Both the position numbers and the translations under genes were made by a program. Shown here piece after piece: positions 7,673 to 16,167 of a stretch of 64,000 nucleotides of DNA (position 1 is its first letter; each line of letters opens with the position of its first letter). The DNA is taken from NCBI RefSeq assembly GCF_000293805.1, contig NZ_AMBZ01000008.1, positions 248,001 through 312,000 on the forward strand, read 5' to 3'. This DNA is from Paenibacillus alvei DSM 29. Its GTDB lineage: Bacteria > Bacillota > Bacilli > Paenibacillales > Paenibacillaceae. The notes beneath the pieces were generated by a model. That model made no database searches and was not told the DNA's origin. It saw only the letters and a program-made list of their open reading frames with translations.

Positions 7673-8680
7673 ATGAGCCGCACATATGCTGTAATTGCTG
7701 AAATACGTGGAACTCGATTGCACCAGGTTACATTCGAAGCGCTTGGTGCTGCTGCGCAGATGGCGAAGCCTGATGATCGAATTATTGTGCTTGTCATTGG
7801 ATATCAACTTGCAGAGGACACCATCCAGTCCTTAAAGATTCGAGGAATTGCGCAAGTTAGCTGCGCAGATGATGAAAGGTATAGATATTACGAGGCAGAA
7901 ACCTATTTTTCGGCATTGCAAGCATTTACGGAACAGCAATCACCAGATGTCGTGCTGCTTGGACACACGGCTATGGGACGCGACCTTGCCCCTATGCTTG
8001 CTGCCCAGCTCCATACTGGCCATATTTCAGATGTCGTCTCCATACAATCGGATGCGGCTGGCAGTACGTTCTTGAGACCTGTCTATGCAGGCAAAGCATT
8101 TGAAACAAAACGCTTTGCCAACCAAGCCCGACCTTGGATTATCACGATCCGGCCTAACTACTTCAGTCCTATAACCCAACAAGCTGGAATGCTTCCCGCG
8201 TATCAGTCCGTAAATGATCCTCAATTTATTTCCCTGCTTGCCCCGGCCTCATCCTTACGGACTGTCGTCCATGAAGTTGTGACCAGAATGAGCGGATCTG
8301 TAAATTTGTCTGAGGCTAAAATTATTATATCTGGCGGGCGCGGTGTGAAAAGCCCCGCAGGTTTCAAGCCGCTGGAGCAGCTGGCCCGTGTACTGAATGG
8401 TGCAGTCGGGGCTTCGCGCGGCGCTTGTGATGCCGGCTATTGCGATTACTCTCTGCAGATCGGACAAACGGGCAAGGTCGTTACGCCCGAAATTTATTTC
8501 GCATGTGGAATTAGCGGCGCCATCCAACATATTGCAGGGATGGGTCAATCCCGCACTATCGTTGCCATCAATATTGATCCATATGCTCCTATTTTCAAGG
8601 TAGCCAATTACGCTATTGTTGGCGACTTATTCGAGGTTGTGCCGCTGCTTACCGAACAATTCCGCAAGCTATTATCCTAA
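7673..8680 (+). CDS. etfA: Electron transfer flavoprotein subunit alpha
   Basis: A 335-residue EtfA, which with EtfB carries electrons from acyl-CoA dehydrogenases to the respiratory chain. The N-terminal domain (YAVIAEIRGTRLHQVTFEAL) is followed by the C-terminal FAD-binding domain with SGGRGVKSPAGFKPLEQLA, then GASRGACDAGYCDYSLQIGQTGKVVTPE, IYFACGISGAIQHIAGM and IVAINIDPYAPIFKVANYAIVGD, the classical ETF-alpha signature. The ATG at 7673 has an AAAGGAG ribosome site; an upstream in-frame start is not supported. It is divergent from fadE. The partner etfB, normally adjacent, is absent from this window. Confidence 0.93.
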   Translation: MSRTYAVIAEIRGTRLHQVTFEALGAAAQMAKPDDRIIVLVIGYQLAEDTIQSLKIRGIAQVSCADDERYRYYEAETYFSALQAFTEQQSPDVVLLGHTAMGRDLAPMLAAQLHTGHISDVVSIQSDAAGSTFLRPVYAGKAFETKRFANQARPWIITIRPNYFSPITQQAGMLPAYQSVNDPQFISLLAPASSLRTVVHEVVTRMSGSVNLSEAKIIISGGRGVKSPAGFKPLEQLARVLNGAVGASRGACDAGYCDYSLQIGQTGKVVTPEIYFACGISGAIQHIAGMGQSRTIVAINIDPYAPIFKVANYAIVGDLFEVVPLLTEQFRKLLS

Positions 8681-8716
8681 TTTGCTTCCTCTCACCCTAT
8701 TTCCTTCAACAATCGC

Positions 8717-8755
8717 AAAAGAAGGCTTCCCGCCTTAACTGCAGGAAGCCTTCTT
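8717..8755. terminator. Bidirectional terminator between etfA and ricA
   Basis: AAGAAGGCTTCC and GGAAGCCTTCTT make a perfect 12-bp stem, flanked by an A-rich run on the left and TTATTT on the right. It serves the convergent genes etfA (plus) and ricA (minus). Confidence 0.85.
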
Positions 8756-8768
8756 ATTTCATCCTATG

Positions 8769-9272
8769 CTAATCGCATGATTCTGGCGCTTCTGGTGTGG
8801 CTGCTTCTACCTCGATCTTCTCAGATACCGTGTCACGAATAACCGACATGATCAGTTGAAGCAAATAATTTACATCACTCTGGCTTTGCTGGAATTCCAC
8901 AACGAGCGGAATATTATCCAGTTCGTCTTGGAGCTCGCTAATCTCATTTTCAATTTTATCCACCATCTTAGCGTTTTGGAATGATTGGAACGCAACCAAT
9001 TCCTTTTGCTTTTTCTTAATCGAGGAGATCAGCTCTTGTACCCTATTATGCATCTGAATTTGCTTCTCGGCTTGCTGGAATTGCCGAACCTCATCTGTCG
9101 TGAGAATAAGCTCGGACAACTGCTTCGCCTTTGCCATAATATCTTCGCGGACTAGCAAGTCCCGCGTATTGAACTTCGGTATTCCGCATCCCGATCGATG
9201 GACATGCTCCTCATGTTCCGAGTGTTCTGCGTGTTCCGAATTCACCTTTGAAGATTGTGACTGTTGCGTCAA
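8769..9272 (-). CDS. ricA: RicA (YmcA) family regulator of RNase Y and development
   Basis: A 167-residue Com_YlbF-family helical protein. RicA forms the RicA-RicF-RicT complex, which in Bacillus directs RNase Y to operon mRNAs and promotes competence, biofilm formation and sporulation. The central coiled-coil part (MAKAKQLSELILTTDEVRQF, then HNRVQELISSIKKKQKELVAFQ) is the family core. The first 30 residues are His/Glu-rich and include Cys29 (HRSGCGIP); another Cys is second from the C-terminus. The family carries an iron-sulfur cluster, and these may contribute. The start is TTG at 9272 with an AGAGG site. It follows miaB, as ymcB-ymcA do in Bacillus. Confidence 0.85.
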   Translation of the reverse strand: MTQQSQSSKVNSEHAEHSEHEEHVHRSGCGIPKFNTRDLLVREDIMAKAKQLSELILTTDEVRQFQQAEKQIQMHNRVQELISSIKKKQKELVAFQSFQNAKMVDKIENEISELQDELDNIPLVVEFQQSQSDVNYLLQLIMSVIRDTVSEKIEVEAATPEAPESCD

Positions 9273-9358
9273 TGAGAACCTCTCCCATCTATTCGGCCTG
9301 AATTGTATTGGTAAAATCTATCTCTTCTCGTTTATTGTATCCGATAATACAGAAAAGG

Positions 9359-10912
9359 TTAAGAAGTCATTTGCATCGGTTCTGTGACAAGCACACCCTT
9401 GATGTAATATGACATAATATCTGTAATTTTAACATGTACGATTTGACCGATCAACGATGCCGGACCTGCAAAATGGACAAGCTTGTTCGTACGCGTACGT
9501 GCAGATAAAATGTCAGGGTTATTCTTGCTTTCCCCTTCTACCAAGACTTCAACGACTTGATCCATCAATCGTTCGTTACTGCGACGACTCTGCTCCTGCA
9601 GCAGTGCATTCAAGCGCTGCAAGCGCTCCTTCTTCACTTCCATCGGAACATTGTCTTCCATCCCTGCCGCTGGCGTGCCTTCTCGCGGTGAATAGATAAA
9701 AGTGTAGGCAAAGTCGAATTCTACCTCTCGCACGAGAGACATCGTTTCTTCGAACTGTTCATCTGTCTCGCCTGGGAAACCGACGATAATATCTGTCGTA
9801 AAGACGACATCTGGAATCGCCTGCTTGATTTTGAAAGCCAGTTCCAGGAAGCGTTCCCGGTCATACTTGCGGCTCATTTTCTTCAATATTTCCGTGCTTC
9901 CTGATTGTACAGGAAGATGAATATGCTCAACCAAATTGCCGCGCTTTGCAAGCACCTCAATTAATCGGTCATCAAAGTCTCTTGGATGAGAAGTGGTAAA
10001 GCGAATGCGCGGTACATCGATGGTACGAATTTCATCCATCAAATCGCCGAATGAATAGGTAATGTCGGCAAAATCTTTACCGTAAGCGTTGACATTTTGG
10101 CCGAGCAGTGTAATCTCCTTGAACCCTTGACGAGCCAAGTCTCTAACCTCAGCAATTACGTCTTCCGGACGGCGGCTGCGCTCTTTCCCGCGTGTGTACG
10201 GAACGATGCAGTATGTACAGAACTTATCGCAGCCATACATAATGTTGACCCATGCTCGCATACCTTCCCGCTTCTTCGGCAGATTTTCAATAATGTCGCC
10301 TTCTTTAGACCATACCTCCACGACCATTTCCTTATTGAACAAGGCATCGCGAATCAGCACCGGCAAGCGGTGAATATTATGTGTACCGAATACGATATCA
10401 ACGAATTGATGCTTTTGCATGATTCGATTCACGACATTTTCTTCTTGGGACATACAACCGCACACGCCAAGAATAAGCCCAGGTCTTTGCAGCTTCAATG
10501 TCTTCAAATGTCCGAGTTCGCCAAAAACTTTATCCTCTGCATTTTCACGAATCGCACATGTATTTAATAAAATGATATCGGCCTGTTTCCGATCTTCCGT
10601 TTTTTCATAGCCCATTTGTTCGAGTAAGCCGCTCATTGTCTCGGAATCATGCTCGTTCATCTGGCAGCCGAATGTATAGATGATATATTTCTTTCCAACA
10701 CCTAGATCCTTTAGCTCCTCAGTCACTGCCTGATCATAATGCACCTGAATATCCTGTTTGCCCCGTTGCTTCTCTTGACGCTGGTTAGGCTCCGAAATAA
10801 TGTTGATTTCACGACCATTTATACGAATCCGTTTACCTTGTTCATCCTCGGAAATGACTTTGGCATTCGAGAAATCAAAATATTTGGAGTAATCTTTCGA
10901 CTCTTTGTTCAT
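9359..10912 (-). CDS. miaB: tRNA-2-methylthio-N6-dimethylallyladenosine synthase
   Basis: A 517-residue radical-SAM methylthiotransferase that converts i6A37 to ms2i6A37 in tRNA. Layout: N-terminal MTTase domain with three cluster cysteines ([35 protein letters not shown]), radical-SAM core with [23 protein letters not shown]-type CxxxCxxC, and a C-terminal TRAM domain ending near [14 protein letters not shown]. The extra 65 N-terminal residues are usual for Bacillales MiaB. The ATG at 10912 follows AAGGAG at a workable distance; an in-frame GTG at 10924 overlaps that site. It is the first gene of miaB-ricA and has its own promoter. Confidence 0.95.
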   Translation of the reverse strand: MNKESKDYSKYFDFSNAKVISEDEQGKRIRINGREINIISEPNQRQEKQRGKQDIQVHYDQAVTEELKDLGVGKKYIIYTFGCQMNEHDSETMSGLLEQMGYEKTEDRKQADIILLNTCAIRENAEDKVFGELGHLKTLKLQRPGLILGVCGCMSQEENVVNRIMQKHQFVDIVFGTHNIHRLPVLIRDALFNKEMVVEVWSKEGDIIENLPKKREGMRAWVNIMYGCDKFCTYCIVPYTRGKERSRRPEDVIAEVRDLARQGFKEITLLGQNVNAYGKDFADITYSFGDLMDEIRTIDVPRIRFTTSHPRDFDDRLIEVLAKRGNLVEHIHLPVQSGSTEILKKMSRKYDRERFLELAFKIKQAIPDVVFTTDIIVGFPGETDEQFEETMSLVREVEFDFAYTFIYSPREGTPAAGMEDNVPMEVKKERLQRLNALLQEQSRRSNERLMDQVVEVLVEGESKNNPDILSARTRTNKLVHFAGPASLIGQIVHVKITDIMSYYIKGVLVTEPMQMTS

Positions 10913-11026
10913 TTGTGTCGGCACTCCTTCTTCTCAATCGATTCTGTAGGTTTTCATTGTGGTGTTCATTTGTAGTCTTCTATCTTTATGCAAACCACCA
11001 ATGTATGTACATGAACATCACTTCGA

Positions 11027-11056
11027 ATTATACCATCATCCGAAGATGAGAGCCAA
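11027..11056 (-). promoter_or_regulatory. Promoter of miaB-ricA
   Basis: On the minus strand a perfect TATAAT (11032-11027) is preceded by an extended-10 TG (TGG-TATAAT) and by TTGGCT 18 bases further upstream (11056-11051). It lies about 115 bases before the miaB start. Confidence 0.65.
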
Positions 11057-11466
11057 GAATGAACTTCCAGATTTAGTTATTACGGAGTGGACAACATGGC
11101 CCTATGCTATCCAAAATACTGTAAACAGTAAGAATTTCCAAAATTCAAAATGGACAGGATTGGTCATTGTGGCCTGGTGTTAAACATCGTTTTTGCGGGT
11201 AGAGTGTGGATCATGTATGAAAAAAAGCCTCGGAGCATTCCGGGGCTTACTTTTTTGGCTTAGGTCTCATTGTGTCATAAACAGGTTTATTGCACTTTAA
11301 AGCAGGTATATACTTCATCCACCCAGCGGCCACGCATCGCAGTCATATAAAGATGAAATCCATTTCAGGTCAATATTTTATATTGATTGACGTACAATGA
11401 TGTTATAAGGAATAAGGAGGAAGAACATTCTCTTGAAGGTGCTAATTTTCCACTCACTTTATAGAT
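11057..11466. other. Non-coding stretch upstream of miaB with a gene remnant
   Basis: No intact gene is seen. A short minus-strand open frame (11287-11346, stop TAA at 11287) reads MTAMRGRWVDEVYTCFKVQ and is followed by a terminator, like the 3' end of a lost gene. At 11433 a TTG with an AAGGAGGAAG ribosome site opens a 29-codon plus-strand frame that runs into the transposase remnant. Neither can be assigned a function. Confidence 0.35.
11219..11256. terminator. Bidirectional terminator hairpin
   Basis: GCCTCGGA (11227-11234) pairs with TCCGGGGC (11239-11246), with one G-T pair and a four-base loop. An A7 run precedes it and a T6 run follows, so it could work in either direction. Confidence 0.75.
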
Positions 11467-11694
11467 TCAATTCTTTTCCGCTTTCCTTCTGTATCTTTTC
11501 AAGCTATATTGTTTGCCAATAGGCTGTTCAAGTCGCTTGTGTTCTCCGTTTTTGTACCATCTCATCCACGTTTGTATTTGCGTCCTGTTTTTGATGTGTA
11601 ACTCTTTCATGACTTCTTTAACGGTAATTCCCGCTAATCTCATTTCTATTGCTTTCAGCTTCACTTCCAATGGATAACTCACTCTAGGTGCCAT
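11467..11694 (-). pseudogene. IS3-type transposase OrfA fragment
   Basis: The frame reads MAPRVSYPLEVKLKAIEM then MKELHIKNRTQIQTWMRWY, the helix-turn-helix N-terminus of OrfA proteins of IS3/IS150-group elements. After GKQYS the frame continues with unrelated residues (LKRYRRKAEKN) and stops, where an intact OrfA has a leucine-zipper coiled coil. No OrfB follows and no terminal inverted repeats are evident. There is no ribosome site at its ATG, which overlaps the end of the preceding small gene. This is a decayed insertion-sequence scar. Confidence 0.75.
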
Positions 11695-11908
11695 CACAAG
11701 CACCACAAGAATCTACGTTCAGTACGAGACAGCTTATCGCGTATTCCCCAAATTCCTTGCCCTCGATTGTAATCTGATTGTCCTTTACAACCGTAATGAC
11801 ACCATTCGAAATACAGTGAGTCAACTCATTCGGTAATAGTGGGTGAACCGGAGGAACTGGCATCGCTAAAACCGTTGCTGTTGCCAATACATTGGATGAT
11901 TTTTTCAT
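11684..11908 (-). CDS. Small Cys-containing protein of unknown function, probably truncated
   Basis: I do not recognise this 74-residue protein. It begins MKKSSNVLATATVLAMPVPP, resembling a short signal or membrane-targeting segment, then has a hydrophilic part (ISNGVITVVKDNQITIEG) and a Cys-rich end (CLVLNVDSCGACDGT). AGGAGG precedes the ATG, so it is likely translated. Its 3' end runs into the transposase fragment, and its stop codon lies inside that sequence, so the original C-terminus may have been replaced. Confidence 0.45.
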   Translation of the reverse strand: MKKSSNVLATATVLAMPVPPVHPLLPNELTHCISNGVITVVKDNQITIEGKEFGEYAISCLVLNVDSCGACDGT

Positions 11909-11967
11909 AGTCTGTAAGCCTCCTAGGTATGTTCCTTTGCGTTACATTTCCTAAAGACGGGCGCGCG

Positions 11968-12210
11968 TCAACTAATGTTGCAAGTGAAAAAAAGCCAATC
12001 CCCCCTGAAAACGGAAGGACGGGAGCCTGTACCTGCTTGACCTTCCCGGGCGTGTACTACTTCACCAGCTACGAAAGCACAGATAGGAGCTTTATGGCTC
12101 TTAACAATATCAATGTCTGTATGAAATACTGTGCCGCCGTTGAATGGATCACTTCTGTATCCATATGGGCTTGTTACGCGGAATCCATATTCTCCCCAAT
12201 TAATTGTCAT
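11968..12210 (-). pseudogene. Truncated phage-type M23 endopeptidase (endolysin)
   Basis: The frame reads NWGEYGFRVTSPYGYRSDPF, GTVFHTDIDIV and APICAFVAGEVVHAREG, the start of an M23 (lysostaphin-type) metallopeptidase with the HxxxD zinc-binding motif. After GQAGTG the homology breaks off into SRPSVFRGDW and a stop, so the second half of the domain, with the HxH motif, is missing. An AAAGGAGATG ribosome site precedes the ATG. It lies directly downstream of a broken holin gene, the usual lysis-cassette order in phages of Bacillota. Confidence 0.75.
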
Positions 12211-12240
12211 TCTGACATCTCCTTTTCGTGACTCTAACCG

Positions 12241-12496
12241 TTATTTTTTATCAAGATCCGATTTGCCCAGTTCAATAACCCAATTCAATACAGGCAGCGG
12301 CAGCTAGTCATTCCATCCTGATCCTATGCTGTTGGCTATCATGGACTGTAACACATGGTAGAGAGTACTGAGGGCGATCGCCCCAAATACAAGACCAGGC
12401 AACCCGAACATGACGTCAAGCAGATGCCCGCCACACGGAAGCAGCAGAATGAAAAATGTCCTTGCCACGCCTCCAAACCGCTTTCCATTTGTCCAT
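12241..12496 (-). pseudogene. Phage holin gene remnant with internal stop and frameshift
   Basis: From an ATG at 12496 (MDKWKAVW) the frame is lost within about ten codons. Homology-like sequence resumes in another frame as GHLLDVMFGLPGLVFGAIAL and STLYHVLQSMIANSIGSGW, a hydrophobic stretch. It hits a TAG at 12306-12304 and then continues in frame as LPLPVLNWVIELGKSDLDKK to a TAA at 12243. This resembles toxin-secretion/phage-lysis holins. With the M23 remnant it marks an old prophage lysis module. Confidence 0.6.
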
Positions 12497-12631
12497 CTCT
12501 AAACCTCCCCAATTGAAATAGCCCCCACGCTGGTGAGGGCATAAAAATAGCATAGCGCTGACCGTCTATGCGGCAGCGCCTAAACTACATATTTAATATG
12601 AACTCTGCTCTTACAAAGTAGTCATCTATGC

Positions 12632-12664
12632 AAAAAAGGCACAGCCCATAAGGACTGCACCTTT
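12632..12664 (-). terminator. Terminator after pduL
   Basis: On the minus strand GGTGCAGTCC-TTAT-GGGCTGTGCC folds into a 10-bp stem with wobble pairs and is followed by TTTTTTG. It lies 24 bases past the pduL stop. Confidence 0.8.
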
Positions 12665-12687
12665 AATTTCTTAGTATGATTCAATAA

Positions 12688-13257
12688 TTAATCAATGATC
12701 TCAGCTGTGTCGCCGTTTTTTACACCAGCAGCATTCGCTTCGTCTGTGTCGATATGCATGTCCAATGCAAATTTTTCGGAAACACGTGCAATCACGTTTT
12801 CAAATACAACACCGCGCTCTCCGCCTACACGTACGCGAAGCTTTTGCTTGTCTTGAATCCCCCATTTTTCTGCATCAGAAGTATGGAAGTGAATGTGACG
12901 CGCAGCTACGATAACGCCGTCTTGCAGTTCAACTTCACCGGCAGGTCCTTTTACAAGAATACCTGGAGTACCTTCGATATCACCAGATTCGCGAACTGGT
13001 GCTTTTACACCAATTGCAAAGGAGTCAGTACGGGAAATTTCCAATTGGGATGCAGGGCGTGCAGGTCCCAAAATACGAACTTTATTGAAGGATCCTTTGG
13101 AACCTACAACTTCAACTGTTTCGTTCGCAGCATATTGTCCTGGCTGGGACAATGGCTTGAACTCAGTCAATTGATAGCCTTTGCCGAACAAAATCTCGAT
13201 ATGTTCTTGAGTCAAATGAATATGGCGAGCGGATACGCCGACAGGTACGTTTTTCAT
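12688..13257 (-). CDS. pduL: Phosphate propanoyltransferase (PduL family)
   Basis: A 189-residue PduL-type phosphotransacylase interconverting acyl-CoA and acyl-phosphate (acetyl or propanoyl). The N-terminal VGVSARHIHLTQEHIEILFG and the internal VAARHIHFHTSDAEKWGI carry the paired His motifs that hold the two zinc ions; CDMHIDTDEAN-like sequence (LDMHIDTDEANAAG) completes the second half-barrel. There is no microcompartment-targeting N-terminal extension, so this is a housekeeping form rather than a compartment enzyme. It lies downstream of korA-korB, whose acyl-CoA product could be converted to acyl-phosphate; that link is inference. GAGGTGG precedes the ATG. Confidence 0.9.
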   Translation of the reverse strand: MKNVPVGVSARHIHLTQEHIEILFGKGYQLTEFKPLSQPGQYAANETVEVVGSKGSFNKVRILGPARPASQLEISRTDSFAIGVKAPVRESGDIEGTPGILVKGPAGEVELQDGVIVAARHIHFHTSDAEKWGIQDKQKLRVRVGGERGVVFENVIARVSEKFALDMHIDTDEANAAGVKNGDTAEIID

Positions 13258-13325
13258 TTCTCTTCCACCTCACGTATGTGTTCTCTCTAGCTAGTACCAA
13301 ATCATATTATACTACGAAAAGCAAC

Positions 13326-13353
13326 AAGGCATGCGCCTAAAGACGCATGCCTT
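13326..13353 (-). terminator. Terminator after korB
   Basis: AAGGCATGCG and CGCATGCCTT form a perfect 10-bp stem with an 8-base loop, just after the korB stop. On the minus strand it is followed by GTTGCTTTT. Confidence 0.75.
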
Positions 13354-13361
13354 TTCAACAA

Positions 13362-14228
13362 TTATTTGAATTCTGCCACCAATTTGTCAAATTCTTCAGA
13401 AGAAAGACGAATATTTTGCTTCGCTAACGGTTCAGCGCGGAATCCAGATACGAGATTCTCATAGCTCTTCTTCGATGTATCTTGATAGATAAGACCTGTT
13501 ATCATTCCATCTGTTTCCATCAGCTTCGTCATTGCCGCGATGCGGTTAGACGGATCATAGCCTTCCACGGAATCCAAATTGATGATGTTCTCCTTGAACC
13601 AATCATACGTATTGATCTTGTTGAAGGTTACACATGGGCTGAACACGTTGATTAATGAGAAGCCTTCGTGCTTGATGCCTTCTTCAATCAAGGATGTCAG
13701 CTGCTTCAAATCACTTGAGAACGATTGTGCTACGAAGGTAGCTCCCGCGGAGAGCGCAATTTCAAGCGGACTCAATGTGTTCTCGATTGCGCCTTCCGGT
13801 GTACTCTTCGTCTTAAAGCCGACCGCGCTGCGTGGCGAAGTCTGACCTTTCGTTAATCCATAGATTTGATTATCCATTACGATGTAGGTTATGTTGATGT
13901 TACGACGAATCGCATGCACCGTATGTCCCATCCCAATCGCGAAGCCGTCTCCATCCCCGCCGGATGCAATGACGGTCAAGTCGCGATTGGCCAGCTTCAA
14001 TCCTTGTGCGATTGGAAGCGCACGGCCGTGAATGCTGTGGAAGCCGTATGCATTAATATATCCTGAAATCCGACCAGAACAACCAATCCCTGATACAACT
14101 GCCAAATTCTCAGGTTCCAATCCGACATTGGCAGCTGCGCGTTGAATGGCTGCCTGAATTGAGAAGTCGCCGCAGCCTGGGCACCAATTCGGCTTCACAT
14201 TGTTGCGAAACTCTTTGAACGTTGCCAT
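13362..14228 (-). CDS. korB: 2-oxoacid:ferredoxin oxidoreductase, beta subunit
   Basis: A 288-residue thiamine-diphosphate-binding subunit of a 2-oxoglutarate (or related 2-oxoacid):ferredoxin oxidoreductase. Visible motifs: NWCPGCGDFSIQAAIQRA near the start, GIGCSGRISGYINAYGFHSIHGRALP, and the ThDP/Mg motif ASGGDGDGFAIGMGHTVHAI followed by YIVMDNQIYGLTKGQTSP. The true start is the ATG at 14228 (MATFKEFRN); upstream in-frame codons lie inside korA. It starts one base after the korA stop, so the pair is translationally coupled. The complex oxidatively decarboxylates the 2-oxoacid to acyl-CoA and reduces ferredoxin. Confidence 0.93.
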   Translation of the reverse strand: MATFKEFRNNVKPNWCPGCGDFSIQAAIQRAAANVGLEPENLAVVSGIGCSGRISGYINAYGFHSIHGRALPIAQGLKLANRDLTVIASGGDGDGFAIGMGHTVHAIRRNINITYIVMDNQIYGLTKGQTSPRSAVGFKTKSTPEGAIENTLSPLEIALSAGATFVAQSFSSDLKQLTSLIEEGIKHEGFSLINVFSPCVTFNKINTYDWFKENIINLDSVEGYDPSNRIAAMTKLMETDGMITGLIYQDTSKKSYENLVSGFRAEPLAKQNIRLSSEEFDKLVAEFK

Positions 14229-14229
14229 T

Positions 14230-15963
14230 CTAGACCAACTCCTTGCTTTGTTTGTACAATTCCAAAGGCAGGAACGGAGTTCCATCATATTTATTAATTC
14301 GGCGAAGCTTCTCTCCGAATCCGACGTTCAGTTTCACTTGATCAGCCAATTGGCCAGTAGCATTGTTCTCTACCACAACGATTTGCTTCGCCTTCTGCGC
14401 ATGCGGAGTGAATAGCTCTGTTGGGAACGGATAGATTTGACGAACGGTGATGTGGTTCGTCTTTACACCGTCTGCTTCCAAGCGTCTGCGCGCTTCATCA
14501 ATCGTACCGCCTGTGGAGCCCATACCCACCAGAAGTAAATCTGGTTCTTCATGCGGTACATCTGCATGAATGGCGTTTGTCACCTGCAGCCCATTCAATT
14601 TGTTCAACCGTTTGTCCATCATCTTCTTGCGGTTCACTGCACTTTCCGACGGTCTGCCGATCTCGTCGTGCTCTACGCCAGTTACGTGGTGAAGCCCGCC
14701 TTTCTCTCCTGGGATAACACGTGGAGAGATGCCGTCTTCCGTAAACTCATAGCGCTTAAACTGTTGGTTAGCCTCTAACGGAGGTACATCACTCACCAGC
14801 TTGCCGCGGTCGATCATGATTTGCTCATAATCCAGCATTTCACATGTTTGCTTGCCGAGAGACAATTGCAAATCCGTCAATACGATAACTGGACATTGGT
14901 ATTTCTCTGCTAGGTTGAATGCTTCTACTGTATCGAAGAAGCACTCTTCTATTGAACTTGGCGCGATCACGATCTTTGGAATTTCACCGTGCGTCCCGTA
15001 AATCATCGCGTTCATATCACTTTGTTCCTGCTTCGTCGGAAGCCCTGTACTTGGACCGCCGCGCTGTGTATTTACGATTACAATCGGTGTTTCCGTCATC
15101 CCCGCAAGACCGATTGCCTCAGTCTTCAAGGATAGACCAGGACCTGCGGACGCAGTCAATGCACGTACGCCTCCATAGTTAGCGCCGATCGCCATCGTAA
15201 CTGCTGCGATCTCATCCTCTGTTTGAATAACCGTGCCGCCGAACTTCGGCAGACGCTTAATCAAATATTCCATAATCTCAGATGCTGGCGTAATTGGATA
15301 AGCCGCCATCAGGCGGCATCCTGCTGCCACTGCACCCAAGCCAATTGCATCGTTACCTATCATGAACAGCTTCTGCTTGCCATCAGCCGGCTCCAGCTTG
15401 AAATCATCAAGCGGACCGCCTGCTTGCTCCAGCACGAACTCTGCACCTCTACGTGCCGCCTCTACGTTCTTCTCTACGACTGCTGGACCCTTACGACTGA
15501 ATTCCTCTTCAAGCGCCTTGTTGAAGACCTCCAGCGGCAATCCAAGCAGTGCCCATGAAGCGCCTGAAGCAACCATGTTCTTCATGAGAGAAGCACCCAG
15601 CTCTTCCGCGATTGCTGTGAACGGAACAGCGAACAGACGTGCATCTACACCTTCTGGCACAGTCGGATTGAACTTTGCATCTGCGACGATAACGCCGCCC
15701 GAACGAAGTTCACCAACGTTCAAATCGATGGATTCCTGGTCGAATGCGACCAGAATGTCCAAGTCGTCTGAAATTGCACGAATCGGCTTCGTACTGATAC
15801 GAATCTTGTTGTTCGTATGACCACCCTTAATACGAGAAGAAAAATGACGGTAACCATATAAATAGTATCCAAGACGATTCAATGCCGTCGAGAAAATACG
15901 GTCCGTACTTTCTACGCCTTCCCCTTGCTGACCCCCGATTTTCCAAGACAATTGACTAATCAA
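14230..15963 (-). CDS. korA: 2-oxoacid:ferredoxin oxidoreductase, alpha subunit (gamma-alpha fusion)
   Basis: A 577-residue subunit with the gamma domain fused N-terminally (WKIGGQQGEGVEST, YGYRHFSSRIKGGHTNNKIR) to the pyrimidine-binding alpha domain (NDAIGLGAVAAGCRLMAAYP, ITPASEIMEYLIKR, TEDEIAAVTMAIGANYGGVR, SAGPGLSLKTEAIGLAGMTE). The start is TTG at 15963, chosen because AAAGGAG lies eight to nine bases upstream and residues ISQLSWKIGGQQGEG match the family start. It forms a complex with KorB. In Bacillus subtilis the genes between spoVS and miaB are tdh-kbl, so this pair is a local replacement. Confidence 0.93.
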   Translation of the reverse strand: MISQLSWKIGGQQGEGVESTDRIFSTALNRLGYYLYGYRHFSSRIKGGHTNNKIRISTKPIRAISDDLDILVAFDQESIDLNVGELRSGGVIVADAKFNPTVPEGVDARLFAVPFTAIAEELGASLMKNMVASGASWALLGLPLEVFNKALEEEFSRKGPAVVEKNVEAARRGAEFVLEQAGGPLDDFKLEPADGKQKLFMIGNDAIGLGAVAAGCRLMAAYPITPASEIMEYLIKRLPKFGGTVIQTEDEIAAVTMAIGANYGGVRALTASAGPGLSLKTEAIGLAGMTETPIVIVNTQRGGPSTGLPTKQEQSDMNAMIYGTHGEIPKIVIAPSSIEECFFDTVEAFNLAEKYQCPVIVLTDLQLSLGKQTCEMLDYEQIMIDRGKLVSDVPPLEANQQFKRYEFTEDGISPRVIPGEKGGLHHVTGVEHDEIGRPSESAVNRKKMMDKRLNKLNGLQVTNAIHADVPHEEPDLLLVGMGSTGGTIDEARRRLEADGVKTNHITVRQIYPFPTELFTPHAQKAKQIVVVENNATGQLADQVKLNVGFGEKLRRINKYDGTPFLPLELYKQSKELV

Positions 15964-16167
15964 GCTCGCCCACTCCTTTTGAAAGGTGACTCGCATATGC
16001 ATCACGACGGATGCCACCAAAATTCGATAAATTGTAACAAGTAAAATACTGTAATGGTTGAGTCAATCTCATTCTATGTCCAGAGGTTGGAAAAAGCAAG
16101 CGTTTTCGCCGATGTCCACGATAGCAAGTTTCGATAGATATGATACCTTCATGAGATGAATGGACAA

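Noticed and set aside
11287-11346. Independent 19-codon gene upstream of miaB
   Set aside because: No ribosome site; more likely the 3' end of a lost gene, so mentioned only within the intergenic entry.
15362-15820. Plus-strand open frame opposite korA
   Set aside because: Shadow of the korA codon bias; no recognisable domain or ribosome site.
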